Below, in pieces: positions 11,007-21,353 of a stretch of DNA of 64,000 bases (the stretch's first letter is position 1; each line of letters starts with the position of its first letter). The notes below the pieces were generated by a model. It was given only the letters and a program-made list of their open reading frames with translations, searched no databases and was not told where the DNA came from. The DNA lies in NCBI GenBank assembly GCA_037367405.1, contig JAZKJV010008269.1:62001-126000 (forward strand), given 5' to 3'. A program made the translations under genes and the position numbers. The DNA comes from Ottelia alismoides. Lineage: Eukaryota > Streptophyta > Magnoliopsida > Alismatales > Hydrocharitaceae.

Positions 11007-11152
11007 TGTTGGGAAAAATAAGAGACATATTTATTCCATACTCCCTAGGCTCTCTTATATAGGGGAGTAGCCTGTGGGTAAATTACATAAAGAGTCCATA
11101 AGAATATAGAAAAATATGGAAGAATACAAATAACATAACATATATCTCTACA
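11007..11152 (-). repeat. 5' LTR of copia element
   Basis: 146 bp. On the minus strand it contains a TATA box (CTATATAAGAG, about 11052-11062) followed by GGAATAAA near 11031-11038, a polyadenylation-like signal. This is a compact promoter/terminator arrangement in a very short LTR. Confidence 0.93.
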
Positions 11153-11391
11153 GTTTGGTCATTTGCAAAGAAGGTCAGCTGATGCACCAGTTAGGAGATG
11201 CGAGTTTTGGGATGTTGAGCCGGCTAAGAGAGGGCGAGGACGGCCCAAGGAGTGTCGGAAAGAGACTATACGAAGGGATCTTAGTTTTTTGTATTTAAGA
11301 CTGAGATTTACCCAAGATAGATATGAATGGAGGCAAAGAATCCATGTAGCCAGCCCTACTTAATTGTGGGAAAAGGCTTTGTTGTTGTTGT
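11153..11391 (+). mobile_element. RTE-like LINE 3' portion, right part
   Basis: Continues 5641-5680 across the copia insertion. It encodes the LINE C-terminal pattern HLQRRSADAPVRR, KRGRGRPK, then YEWRQRIHVASPT before a stop, and ends in a short TTG microsatellite tail (11378-11391). That tail is the usual 3' end of plant RTE-type elements. The reading frame is continuous over the junction when one GTTTG copy is removed. Confidence 0.82.
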
Positions 11392-12168
11392 ATGTACACT
11401 CGACAATCCTACAAAAAATTAGCAATGTGGACCATTTATTCCTTGTATGTCAGATAACAATTCCCGTTTGGAAATCAATAGGATCATTCTAGCTAGATGT
11501 GTCTAATTTTGATAGATTTAAGAGGAGCTTCATGATTGGAAGACCCGACGCAAGCATAAGCCTAATGACGATGGACCCAAACTTAGCTAGTCGCACTAGA
11601 AACCACTATTAACGATGATGGAACACAAATTAGCTAGGCGGAAATGATGTGCATATCTAGAGGGAGAGGGGGGAGGTTGATGGTCCTTGTATGGTAGTGC
11701 ATAAAGCTTCATGTAGTAGTGCATCACAATTTGGAGGGACTATTTAGGAAATTATTTTGGTCCATTGTTGATCGAGAGCATAAAAGGGGCTTGTAGACTG
11801 TGGCAATCACTAAGTGTCTTGAGGGAAGGTTAGGTGCAGTAAGATTTAAAGAGATGAACAAAGCATTACTTATGAAGTGTGTGGTCAAAGTGTGGGTCCT
11901 TAGCAAGGACCTATTTTGCATATTTCTTATAGGCATATATGGTTTCTCCAACAATCATGACATCTCAACTAAGTGAGTGAGATCACCTTGAACATTTTGG
12001 AATGGGATTATTTGCATAGCATGAATCTTTCCCTTAGTTGGTGCTATGTTAATGGAGAGTATTTTATGTTCTAAAGAGATGACTAGACGGAGGAGGATGC
12101 TTTTTGTGATCGCTTCTCGAGACTTTATGTTATGTCCAAGAACAAGGATGTTGCAATAGTTGCATGTT
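11392..12168 (+). mobile_element. Old L1-like LINE remnant, left part
   Basis: Weak LINE traces only. NVDHLFLVCQ near 11425-11455 resembles the zinc-binding post-RT domain. FKEMNKALLMKCVVKVW at about 11848-11900 resembles the GGLG..MNKALL.KW block. DRFSRLYVMSKNKDVAIV at about 12107-12160 resembles the FPRLFALS..KDASV block. The order of the first trace is unexpected, so more than one relic may be mixed. The last trace continues at 13682 after the younger LINE. There are many stops. Confidence 0.55.
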
Positions 12169-13681
12169 CCCTTCGACTGATTTGCTTATTGAGCTTTCGG
12201 AGGGGGAAGCGGCTGATTGTGGGCGTGTCTTGGGGTCTCCTCCGAATGATTTGCCTATTGAGTACCTTGGTATGCCGTTAGTGGTGGGGAGGGCCAGGAT
12301 CAGGGACTGGCTTTTGGTCGTCGAGAAGGTGGAGAAGCGGCTGGGTGGGTGGCGTTCGGCTTTGCTCTCGAAGGGGGGGCGTCTGGTACTCCTCAAGGCG
12401 GTTCTCTCATCGATTCCGGTATATTTCTTTTCTAATCGCCGGATGCCGGTGGGGATTCGCACGCGCCTCGAAAAGCTTATGCGCAGATTCCTGTGGGGAA
12501 AAAATGGGGAGGCGGCGATAGGCATACACTTGGTGGGGTGGGACGAGGTCACGCGTCGCAAGCACGATGGGGGCCTGGGCGTGCGGAGATTGGAGATTGT
12601 AAACGATGCTTTCCTTCTTAAGTGGGCCAATAGGATTTGGGGCCCTGGGGAAGACTTCTTGTCCAACATTTTGCGGGAGATTCACGGGGCTAGCAGGGCA
12701 TTGGATGCCCAGGCCCAGTTGATTGGTACTCTGACTCTATTCCGGCGGGGTGTGCTGGAGGTTTTGGAAAGAAATTTGGCGCTCTTTATGCCAGTTGTGG
12801 GGAATGGAGGGTCCTTTAGATTTTGGAAGGATAATTGGACGGGAGGAGGCATCTTTAGTGTTTGATTCCCTCGTCTGTTTGCGTTGGCGGTTGACAAGGA
12901 TGCCAGTGTCGCTTCGTGTTGGGCGGATGGATGTTGGCTCCCGACTTTCAGGGCTAATTTCTCGGATCAGAGGCTTGATGACTTTCTTGCACTTATTGAT
13001 GCCATTGGGAATGCGGGCAGGCCTACTGGGGGGCGTGACCATTGGTTATGGCGGGGTGGTCCTTTCTCGGCTCGGAAAGCTTACGGGGAAATATCTAGAC
13101 CCCTGCCTGCGCGGTCGGATTTGCTGGTTCGTGATTGCGGGTTCTTTTGGGGATTGAAGCTACCCGAACGTATTGGGTTCTTCCTTTGGCTTCTCCGACG
13201 GCAAAGGCTGATGACGAGGGATCGTTGCGCGAGGCTCCTCGTCAATATCTCTAACAGATGTGTTTTATGTGAAGCAGCTGTGGAGACCATTGATCACCTT
13301 TTATTCGCTTGCCCCATGGTCAATGGGTTCTGGCAGGATGCGGGCTTCAATTGGGTTTGCACGAATGACTTGACGACCTTCTGCGATTCGTTGGTGAACA
13401 ATGGTAACAGGGAGAGAAGGGACATCCTTCGGCCCATTGCGGGGCTGTGGGCGATTTGGCTGGGGAGGAACGCTGCTCTCTTCTCGGGCCAGCGTTTCTA
13501 CAAGGAGAACGTTCTAATTCATTGTGAAAGGTTGGTTGATGATTGGGTCTAGGGGTTTGTTCCTTGTCAGACGTCTTTTGTTTTTGTTGATTCCTGTTGT
13601 ACCTCTGTTTTCTGTTTTTTTCCCTTTTAATATATTGGGGCGAACACCGTTGAGTGTATCCCCCTTTTTTTGGCTCAAAAA
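12169..13681 (+). mobile_element. 5'-truncated L1-like LINE with 14-bp target duplication
   Basis: Flanked by a perfect 14-bp duplication AATAGTTGCATGTT at 12155-12168 and 13682-13695. It ends in a GGCTC-A(n) tail at about 13672-13683 after a T-rich 3' UTR (13553-13671). Only the part of ORF2 after the RT catalytic core is kept, as expected from incomplete reverse transcription. It is the same family as the LINE at 1-1503. Confidence 0.93.
12170..13552 (+). pseudogene. LINE ORF2 C-terminal region with zf-RVT domain
   Basis: One reading frame from the truncation point to 13552, broken by a single TGA at 12863-12865. The first part has YLGMPLVVG, GGRLVLLKAVLSSIPVYFFSNRR, RRFLWGKNG and LLKWANRIWGPG. 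The second part has FRANFSDQRLDDF, then FSARKAYGEI, FFLWLLRRQRLMTRDR and the zinc-binding CVLCEAAVETIDHLLFACP at about 13258-13314. The polymerase core is absent, so no activity is possible. Only one nonsense codon in about 460 suggests fairly recent insertion compared with the surrounding LINE. Confidence 0.9.
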
Positions 13682-13860
13682 AATAGTTGCATGTTGGTTC
13701 AATTCCCAAGGTCAAACTGGCACATGGTCTCCTACTTTTTTCAACCTTCTCAGATTTGGATTTATTGTGGATGATGGAGGATTAACTCCCATCTATGGCC
13801 TTTTTTTTGTTAAAGATCACTTGATGGGGGAAATGTGGATATTTTGGTGAAAAATACATA
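13682..13860 (+). mobile_element. Old L1-like LINE remnant, right part
   Basis: Translation directly after the duplication reads VACWFNSQGQTGTWSPTFFN. This continues the KNKDVAI stretch that ends at 12168 and resembles the LINE block after FPRLFALS (compare SCWADGCWLPTFRANF at 12920-12958). The younger LINE therefore inserted into an older one. Similarity fades after about 13860. Confidence 0.65.
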
Positions 13861-14770
13861 TATAGGTCTTAATGTGTAGGTTATACAAGGAGATGCTACC
13901 CTAGCTTAGGGTTGTAGATTGATTTGGTGCTCGAAGGTTCGTCTGAGGGTGAAGGTATGCTTATGCCTTTTGTAAACAATGTAAAGGTTTCGGGTGATGA
14001 TAAGGTGTTCCGGGCTCACATCTTCTCTACCACTAAGACCACAAGATTGCCCATTGTGCCAGGGGGTTCGAAGGATATTGCATCCTCGTAGGTATGCTCA
14101 AAAGGCATGGCAAGGTGCTATCATGGATTGAGTGGATGTATCTAGCAGATTGGCACAAAGGGCTTTTAGAGGAGCCTCAAAGACACTCCATAGCACTCTA
14201 GTAGGGAGAGATCGTGGCCTTCTATTGTGGCCATTTTGAGTAGCCACAAATGCCTTAATTATTCGTAGTGTGTAGTTCTATGTGGAGATTGTTGTGGCTC
14301 AAGCAAAGTTCTTTTTTGTGAATGCTCTAACACTAATATTATTTGTACAATTTGCAAGTGAACAGTTACCAAGGGTGTTTACTCTTCAATTTCTCAAGCA
14401 AAACGTGAACTTTTACGATCACTAGTGTAAACATGCAAAAAGTGCAAGTATACAAGGATCTTATCAGCAATAAGGAATCTCTCCACTGGAAGATAAGAGC
14501 ATGGCATTCTTTATAGGTTTGAATTGCTAACTCCTTATAGAGATCGAGTAAAAAATAAAGAACGGCCACTATAGATGCATCATCATCCTAGGTGGGACTC
14601 CACTTTCCCCTCGGCAACTAATCTCTATGCTTTTCTTCTTTCTTCTTATCCCTTTTCACTTTCTTAATAGGAGTCGACTTCCTTTGTTTTCCTATGAATG
14701 AATCTACCAATCACTAAATTTTGGCATCAAGCGAACAATAGCAGTAAGCAAAACCTCTAGCCTAGCACTG
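13861..14770. other. No gene recognised
   Basis: About 900 bp with no convincing ORF, RNA or repeat. Part may be a further extension of the old LINE (13890-14110), but I see no motif that proves it. Confidence 0.5.
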
Positions 14771-15124
14771 AAGTAACCTATGCAATACTCCCAGGAAAAG
14801 CTCGAACGACCTTCAACAAAAGGGTACATGTACCCGAAACCGACATAGGTGGGTAGGTAGAGAATACCAAGGGCGCGAGACAACTTTCTCTAAGGAACTC
14901 GGCAAAATAGCCTCGGAACTTCGGGAGAAGGGGTGCCTCCTCACAAAGGGGGTTGCAGTGACCAGGACCGGGCGATTGTTTACCAAAATACAGGTCTCCG
15001 CAAAGTCGTAAGACTAGGTACGGGGACTGACGCATGTCCAGTGCCGGAAGGTCAAGGAAGTCGGCGACCTGCTGACATGGGAGCCGGCGAACGAAGCCCT
15101 GATGAACGGCGACCGTAACTATAG
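14771..15124 (+). rRNA. rrn23: Plastid 23S rRNA fragment (nuclear plastid DNA insertion)
   Basis: About 350 bp in sense orientation matching plastid 23S rRNA around domain IV. Recognisable stretches are ACTCCCAGGAAAAGCTCGAA, GTGGGTAGGTAGAGAATACC, GGAACTCGGCAAAATAGCC, CTTCGGGAGAAGGGGTGCCT, GGTCTCCGCAAAGTCGTAAG and CAGTGCCGGAAGGTCAAGGA. It carries scattered differences from the plastid sequence as I know it (for example CATGTACCCG for CCTGTACCCG). Both ends are abrupt and lack flanking plastid genes. It is a nuclear plastid-DNA insertion (NUPT), not a working rRNA gene. The plastid rather than mitochondrial assignment rests on recognising the sequence. Confidence 0.9.
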
Positions 15125-15609
15125 GAGGGATAAGAGACTACTAATGCATCAGAATAATAAGTGCAAAAATCAAAATTCTCATAGCTTATGCAAGTTACTT
15201 TAGATTCTAACATAAGTAGATTTGAGATTACCTTGCACGGTTGCACATGGAACAAATCACGGCAATAATTCCCAGAGTTACTTCCCAACCAATCCAGCTT
15301 CTGCCTTTATCGATGACGGTCTCTTCATCTCTTGAAGACCTAGGTAGAGTGGAGGAAGATGACTACTGTTAGAGTCAATATAGAAAATGAAGTTGGCACT
15401 ATAATTGGTAAATTACCTCTACACAAAATCATATACAGAAGAAAATAAGCTGCAGTGCGGTTTGACAAAGAAGCCCATCAAAGGGCAGTGGAGGCTCCTT
15501 GGAGCCTAATAGTTGAGTTCTCTGACAATGGCATACTCACAGAGCAGAGGGGGTGTCAACTGTCAAGTAAAATTTTATGTTTCCTCTAAATGATCGAAGT
15601 CCATGTAAA
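15125..15609. other. 3' flank of the PPR gene
   Basis: No ORF of note. It would hold the 3' UTR and terminator of the minus-strand PPR gene. AATAAG at 15446-15451 is not a canonical signal, and I cannot place the cleavage site. Confidence 0.4.
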
Positions 15610-17838
15610 TCACGAGTCCCGTGATACATTGTATGTCACATCTGTTCCCTGAAAGATGCCAAGGTTACACCCCAAGCTCCTGGAAACAACACGCTGACTT
15701 TGTTCTCCCATTCCAAGTTTCTGATACATGCTACTCAATGATGCAATGACATGAAAATTCAAATAATATCCAGTTTTTATGATCTGCCCATGAACCTGTT
15801 TGCCTTCTTCTTCCAGGCAAAGGTTGCAGCAAACACTGAGAAGGCTGACAAAGCTTATGCGATCAGGAAGTATGCCTGATTTGTTCATTCCTCGAAATAG
15901 TTTAAATGCTTCCATGCCAGAACCTTGTCGAGCATGTCCTGTAAGCATTGTGTTCCATGAAATGAGATTCTTCTCAGGCATTACGTTGAAAGTTTCAGTA
16001 GCCAAATCCCACATACCACATCTCACATAAGCCCCAAGCAAAGAAGTCCATGAAATAACATTAGGCCAATGAATTTCGAAAAAAGCAACAGAAGCATGTT
16101 CCATTTTTTCACATTTCCCATACATGTCAATAAAAGCACTGCCGACGACAACATCAGATTCGAGACCTATTTTGTGAGCTACAGAATGGACTTGTATTCC
16201 ACAAGCTAATAGCGACAAACTTGAGCACACGCCCACAACAGAAGAAATGGTGATTTTGTCTGGTCTAACAGATGAAGTATTCAAATATTTATATATATTC
16301 AGTGCTTCTATGCGGTTGTTACATGCGTAACCTGAAATCAAGGCATTCCACGACACGATATTTGGATTCTTGACAGAATGAAATACTTGTTCAGCAGCAA
16401 CATACTCCACAAAAGAACAGTACATGTCTATAAAAGCATTAGCCACATACTCCGATGAATACAGTCCTACTTTGACAATTTGTGAGTGGAGTTGCTTTAA
16501 ATATCTTAAACTAAAGAGCTCAGAGCCCTTCAGCAGGCAAACAAATGTAAATTCATCGCCCCTAGTACCATCGGAGGACATTTCTCTAAAAGCTTCAAAG
16601 GCCTTCTCGTGGAGTCCAACATCTGCATAACCTGTAATCAAGGCATTCCACAAAGGAAGACTCTTCACATCCAAACCTTCAAACAGATAACAGGCACTCT
16701 CTATATACCCATGCTTTGCAAATTCAGCAATCAATACACTCCACGAGAAATCATCTACAGTACACATACCCTCAACTACCATATTAGCCTCGGAGAATTT
16801 GCCACATTTAGCATAAAATGTCACGAGCACACTCCCTACAAAATCATTATTTTCAAATCCATTCTTCACAACAAAGCTGTGAACCTTACATCCCTCGTCC
16901 AAATCCAAAATCCCAGCGCAAGCAGTCAACACACTAACAACAGATACCTCATCCAACGAGAAGCCAGAGTCCAGCATTTGATAATAAAAACCAATAGCCT
17001 CAATATTTCGATCGTGTTGAGAACAACCCACTATTATTGCAGTCCACGAAACCAAATTCTTGTTCGGCATTTCAACTAGAAAGGTGATTGCCTCGTCTAT
17101 TCTTGAGCACTGGATGTAGCCAGATAGCATGGAATTCCAGGTGAACTGCTCTCGATCAACCATAGCGTCAAACATTCTTCGCGCACCATCGATTTCTATA
17201 CCCTTTCCATATAGTTCTACAAGAGCACTGCCCACATGCACGTTTAGATCGAGCCCCACTTTGATGGAAAGCCCATGCATCTCCTTCCCATTTGCCACAA
17301 ATCTCAAACTGCTGCAGGCACTAACGACACTCGAAATGCCAAAGTGGTCCACCTCAAAACCCAACTGCCTCATCCTGCCGAACAAAGCCAACGACTCCTC
17401 GCAAGGCCCGTGCTTATCATACCCCGAGATCATCGTGTTCCAAGACACAGAATCCTGGTTCGGCATTTCATCGAACAGCTTCCGCGCATCGCCCACCATC
17501 CCAGCCTTACAGTAGCAACCGATCAAATTATTCCACGAGAATAAATTCCTGATGGGCATTTCATCAAACACCGAATGGGCATCCCTCAAAACGCCTCCTT
17601 TTCCGTACATGTTGATCAAATGGTTGGAAACGGCTGGGATGCAACTCATCCCGGAGGCAACAGCACGAGCATGGAGTGCCCTTCCCTCCGCGACGGCCCG
17701 GCGATCGGCACATGACCTGAGGAGGGTGCAGAGGGAGTTAGGTTCGAGGAGTTGATCCTTCCAGTTGGAGTGGGGGCGGGTGCTATGGATTGCGAGGGTG
17801 GCGAGGGAGCGGGAGAGGAGGTGGATGCTGTGCCTCAT
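15610..17838 (-). CDS. PLS-type pentatricopeptide repeat protein, 742 aa
   Basis: Intact intronless ORF of 742 residues, the only full host-type gene in the window. PPR proteins bind organellar RNA in a sequence-specific way and act in editing, splicing or stability. The N-terminus MRHSIHLLSRSLATLAIHST is Arg/Ser-rich with few acidic residues, as in mitochondrial or plastid presequences. From about residue 35 almost the whole protein is tandem units of about 31-36 residues in the PLS order. Typical strings are HLINMYGKGG, DAHSVFDEMP, SWNNLIGCYCKAG, VSWNTMISGY, VVSACSSL, VHSFVVKNGF, SWNALISGYA and MYGKCEKMEHA. It ends (GMGEQSQRVVSRS and about 25 more residues) without a recognisable E, E+ or DYW domain, so it may be a truncated or non-editing member. 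The start is the first Met with a targeting-like sequence. GC falls from the 5' to the 3' end. The RNA target cannot be inferred. Confidence 0.93.
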   Translation of the reverse strand: MRHSIHLLSRSLATLAIHSTRPHSNWKDQLLEPNSLCTLLRSCADRRAVAEGRALHARAVASGMSCIPAVSNHLINMYGKGGVLRDAHSVFDEMPIRNLFSWNNLIGCYCKAGMVGDARKLFDEMPNQDSVSWNTMISGYDKHGPCEESLALFGRMRQLGFEVDHFGISSVVSACSSLRFVANGKEMHGLSIKVGLDLNVHVGSALVELYGKGIEIDGARRMFDAMVDREQFTWNSMLSGYIQCSRIDEAITFLVEMPNKNLVSWTAIIVGCSQHDRNIEAIGFYYQMLDSGFSLDEVSVVSVLTACAGILDLDEGCKVHSFVVKNGFENNDFVGSVLVTFYAKCGKFSEANMVVEGMCTVDDFSWSVLIAEFAKHGYIESACYLFEGLDVKSLPLWNALITGYADVGLHEKAFEAFREMSSDGTRGDEFTFVCLLKGSELFSLRYLKQLHSQIVKVGLYSSEYVANAFIDMYCSFVEYVAAEQVFHSVKNPNIVSWNALISGYACNNRIEALNIYKYLNTSSVRPDKITISSVVGVCSSLSLLACGIQVHSVAHKIGLESDVVVGSAFIDMYGKCEKMEHASVAFFEIHWPNVISWTSLLGAYVRCGMWDLATETFNVMPEKNLISWNTMLTGHARQGSGMEAFKLFRGMNKSGILPDRISFVSLLSVCCNLCLEEEGKQVHGQIIKTGYYLNFHVIASLSSMYQKLGMGEQSQRVVSRSLGCNLGIFQGTDVTYNVSRDS

Positions 17839-19446
17839 GCTCTCCTTCGTGGCTACTCATCTGTGCTGCAAAGATTCAGCCGTTTGATCGCAGTGGCGAG
17901 GTGCGTTGCGTTGCATTGCACAGGTGCGAGAGCGCTGTCCCCCTCCGCCGATGCGGGGGCCGATCTCTGGTTTTCGATTTGGAAGTAGCTGACAGATGCG
18001 CTTGATGAGATGGTCGCTGGTGGAGGATGCAAGTGAGAGTCTTCCCACAAGGGAGGGCTTTCCTCCGAAAATAAGAGTGTAGGAGGGCCGGATACACAAT
18101 CTGCCTCCAAACGTGAAGCGACCTTGTGAGAATAATTGTATATTAATCAATGGATAAAAGCTCAATAAGCACAGTAAATGAACTTCATTGGAGATTTATA
18201 CCAAAAATATGATATGATACAATCGTCATAAATTCATATTTTTTGTGACATATCATATTCCATATGCCTTCTTGTCGTCCGAGTTGGTGCTCACTTGTAG
18301 GACTCAAGAACTGTCTTTTTGCTTTCTAACGAGGTTTGGATGATCAATTGCACACATCACGGATGATCGCGAACAATCAAAATAGAGTGATCAAATGCCC
18401 TAGATATGTCGTCTTGAGTGCGTGAAAAGGTTCGTGATTTCAAAACATCAAATTCCTCCCAAAAATCGAAGTGAAAATAGAAGAATAAGTGTACATGGAA
18501 ACTATCGTCGACGGTGGAGATGGATGGATATGGATTCGACAATTAAGGCTGAGTTGATTCGCAAGAGGTGCTTGGGGGATTCCTTGCATCTACATGAATC
18601 TTCTGGAGCATAAAGAATCAAAATTCGAGGTTTCTGCATGATGTAATGTCTCGATCATCAGAGAGAGGTGGAGCTCTCCGGCGGTGAAGTCGAGTGATGG
18701 GGGCATATTGTGAATTGAGTTCCCTAATAATGGATATGGGATCGAATCACCAACTTCGATTGGAGGCTGGCTGACAAAATGGAGAAACACATTAAGATGG
18801 AAGAGTTGGGAGTGCCAAATTCGGGATATATGGATGCACTAGACGTGAGACTGCTTAGGGGAAAGATAGAGCATGATGTAAGCTAAACTTTTTATGAAGA
18901 GAGATGGATGAGATCATTTGGTAATGAGGTTGTCAAGGTCTCCAATCTTGTTCTCCCGTGCAGTGAGGAAGAGGGAAGCTAAACCCAACACCAACAGGGG
19001 TTGCATGCCATGACATTTTGATTTGGACCTTACCCTTGATCACATGTGTTCTACTCTTGCTTTAGATCGCTGCCTCAAGCTTGTGTCATGATAGAGGTAA
19101 GCATATTGGAGAGAATTTTTTGTTTTGTGTCGTAGAGTGAAGATGAGATATTTTTTGAAGAACTGGGTATGCTTTAGTGTGGTCAAATGATGGTGGTCTA
19201 GCTCGAGGAACGGGGTAATCAAGAGAGGGTTCATGGGTTGCGTATCGAGCATTAGATGAAGCTTTAAGGAGATTTGAAATGATGGGAATATGTGTCTAGG
19301 GTCAAATGGCAAGGTTAGCCATATCCGTGCTCACGTGAGGTGGCTAGAGTTAGGGGATGGCGCACTAGGCACATTACACACGTCACACCTTGAATTTCAC
19401 AAATTGTAAAATCTTGTAAAATTCCTACAAAATAGTAAATGATCAT
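17839..19446. other. 5' flank of PPR gene and intergenic DNA
   Basis: 1.6 kb without a convincing gene. The first 150 bp should contain the PPR promoter and 5' UTR (minus strand), but I see no clear TATA box. The rest has short ORFs of no recognised type. Confidence 0.45.
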
Positions 19447-19756
19447 TGTTGAAATCTAGAATGCGAAAGCGAATCGGTAAACATAGCAAGAAAATAAAGA
19501 AAGATGCACATGGAACGCTTGAGATTTTACGTGCAACCATACTCCCTAAGGAGTTGGATGAAATCACGGGAGAAGGCCTCAAAGGGACATTTGTTTGTAT
19601 TGAACTTTTTTCACTAAGTACAGAGGGTGTGGGTCTCCTTATGTATCTCCACAAACAGACAGGAGTCTCACATATAGTAGATGTGAGACTAAACACGAGT
19701 GGGTGATAATTAGATCCTAGAGAGATCCAATTACCACTCTATTACATTCTCCAAGA
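19447..19756 (-). repeat. 3' LTR of non-autonomous copia-type element
   Basis: 310 bp, TGTTGAAATC to CTCCAAGA. It includes a 25-nt inverted repeat at 19665-19689 (arms GTCTCACAT and ATGTGAGAC). Its TATA position reads ATGTAT, unlike the intact box of the partner. Confidence 0.85.
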
Positions 19757-21341
19757 CCCCCCTCAAGTTGGAGGTAAGAAAGTTGCAGCTTGCAACAAAA
19801 AAAGAAAAGGTATACATCACATCTTTACATGATATATTACAAGAAGAACATATGTCTGCTACTGGTAGAAGACCTCGCTCGAGGATGAGTCTATGACTTT
19901 CAAGTCACCAGAACGTATCTCTGTCATACATGCAGGTCACCGGAACGTATCTTTGTTGTGCATGGAGAAGAATGCAGTAGAAGAATAAGTCCAACATGGA
20001 GTAGTAGTCAGGTAGTGAAAGAAGAAGTACACTCCAACAAAGAAATTGATGCTCGATGAAGACGGATGATCGCAGTAGCGGTCTAGAGTGTCGGTCTATC
20101 AATCATGGTTGGGAAGTAGAATTTCTGAAGAATCCATCTCTGGCTCCCCCTTTCTCCCATATTTGATAGAATAAAGAGTATGCATCTAGTTGGGAGAGAC
20201 AAAATGTTCATCTTTTGCACAAGTTATTTTTTTCTTTTTTCCCTTCATTTTTTCCTTCTTAAAGCTTCTTTTTTTATGTCATCTTTTTTCAAATTTTTTG
20301 AAAGCACGACCCAAATTGGGCCCAAATATGTAATAGCCCACTATTGGGGACCAAAAGAAGCTCCCCCCTTCTCTCTTGTTTGTTTTAGTCGTGCCCACCT
20401 TTGGGCCCAAATCAACTCACAGCTCTTCTTTTCTTTCTTTATTTTGTTGGCATATAGATCGCTCTCCTTTTTTTGAACACTCTTCTCTTTTTTCTTCAAG
20501 CACGTTTGATAGTGCATTAGCCCAAAAAATCCATAGGGCCTTTTTTAAAAAAGAGGGGAAATAATAGCATTGTTATGGTGCTTGGGTGTCCCCTTTCCTC
20601 AACAAAAAGGTAATTAGGGTTCCCTCTAGGAACCCATTGTCGCCGCCTCTGAAGGATCTTAGAGGAGGCATGTTTGGGGAGATGAGCATCGCGGGGGTAG
20701 CATGAGAAAGATCAGCTTGGATATAAGGGTAGAGATGCGCCACCGGCGTCTCTTGGAGAGGGGTTTGCATCTTCTAAAGGAAGCTCGAAGGTGGTTGGAG
20801 GTGGCTTGAAGGTGGCTCAAATGTAGCGCCACCTAGAGAGGATCATGTAGAGGAGGTGCACTGGTTGGTTCAGCTGCGCGCAAGAGAAATGCAGTCCTTG
20901 AGAAGGTGTCACAGCTCTGTGAGGGAGGGCATCACCGTGCGTAGCCCTGATGAATCGCATGGAAATCAAGGAGCGGTTGCTGGTTAGATGCTGCACTAGC
21001 AGCCCCTCTACTCGAAGAATGGAGACCCTCCAGTATGCCCAGAGATTGGGAGTGGTCCCCGCATATCTCATGCGATTCCTGGGAATTGGAAATCCTCCAG
21101 TATGCCCAGGAACTCGTATCGAAGCTGTTGTACAGAGGTGTACCATCGCATGTAGAAGATGGGAACTGTGGAGAGCTTGAGAAATTTTAATAGAAACCAT
21201 AATTTGACCTTGAGATTAGGGTTTGGAACCCTAGTTTCCTTTGACGATCTCAACAAGAACATAATCTCCATCTTGAAAAAATAATATTTAAGAACAAAAT
21301 CAGAACTAAAACTTCAAAAAATCAATTCATAGAACCGAATT

Positions 21342-21353
21342 GCTCTGATACCA
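21342..21353 (-). promoter_or_regulatory. Primer-binding site, tRNA-iMet
   Basis: Exact TGGTATCAGAGC on the minus strand, immediately inside the 5' LTR. Confidence 0.93.

Larger units (their letters stand above)
5681..11152 (-). mobile_element. Ty1/copia LTR retrotransposon, full-length but decayed
   Basis: Complete element on the minus strand with identical 5-bp target duplications GTTTG (5676-5680 and 11153-11157). Its LTRs are short (144 and 146 bp), it has a perfect 12-nt tRNA-iMet primer site, and a polypurine tract. Gag, protease, integrase, RT and RNase H follow in the copia order. The gag frame is recovered in the integrase C-terminal part, RT and RNase H pieces. After the 415-bp MITE-plus-duplication insertion is allowed for, it is also recovered in the last RNase H piece. 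Only the integrase core sits in a shifted frame. It inserted into an RTE-like LINE coding region. Confidence 0.95.

Noticed and set aside
16609..17079. 156-codon plus-strand ORF, plus others at 17129-17515 and 17275-17544
   Set aside because: Shadow frames of the PPR coding sequence on the other strand.
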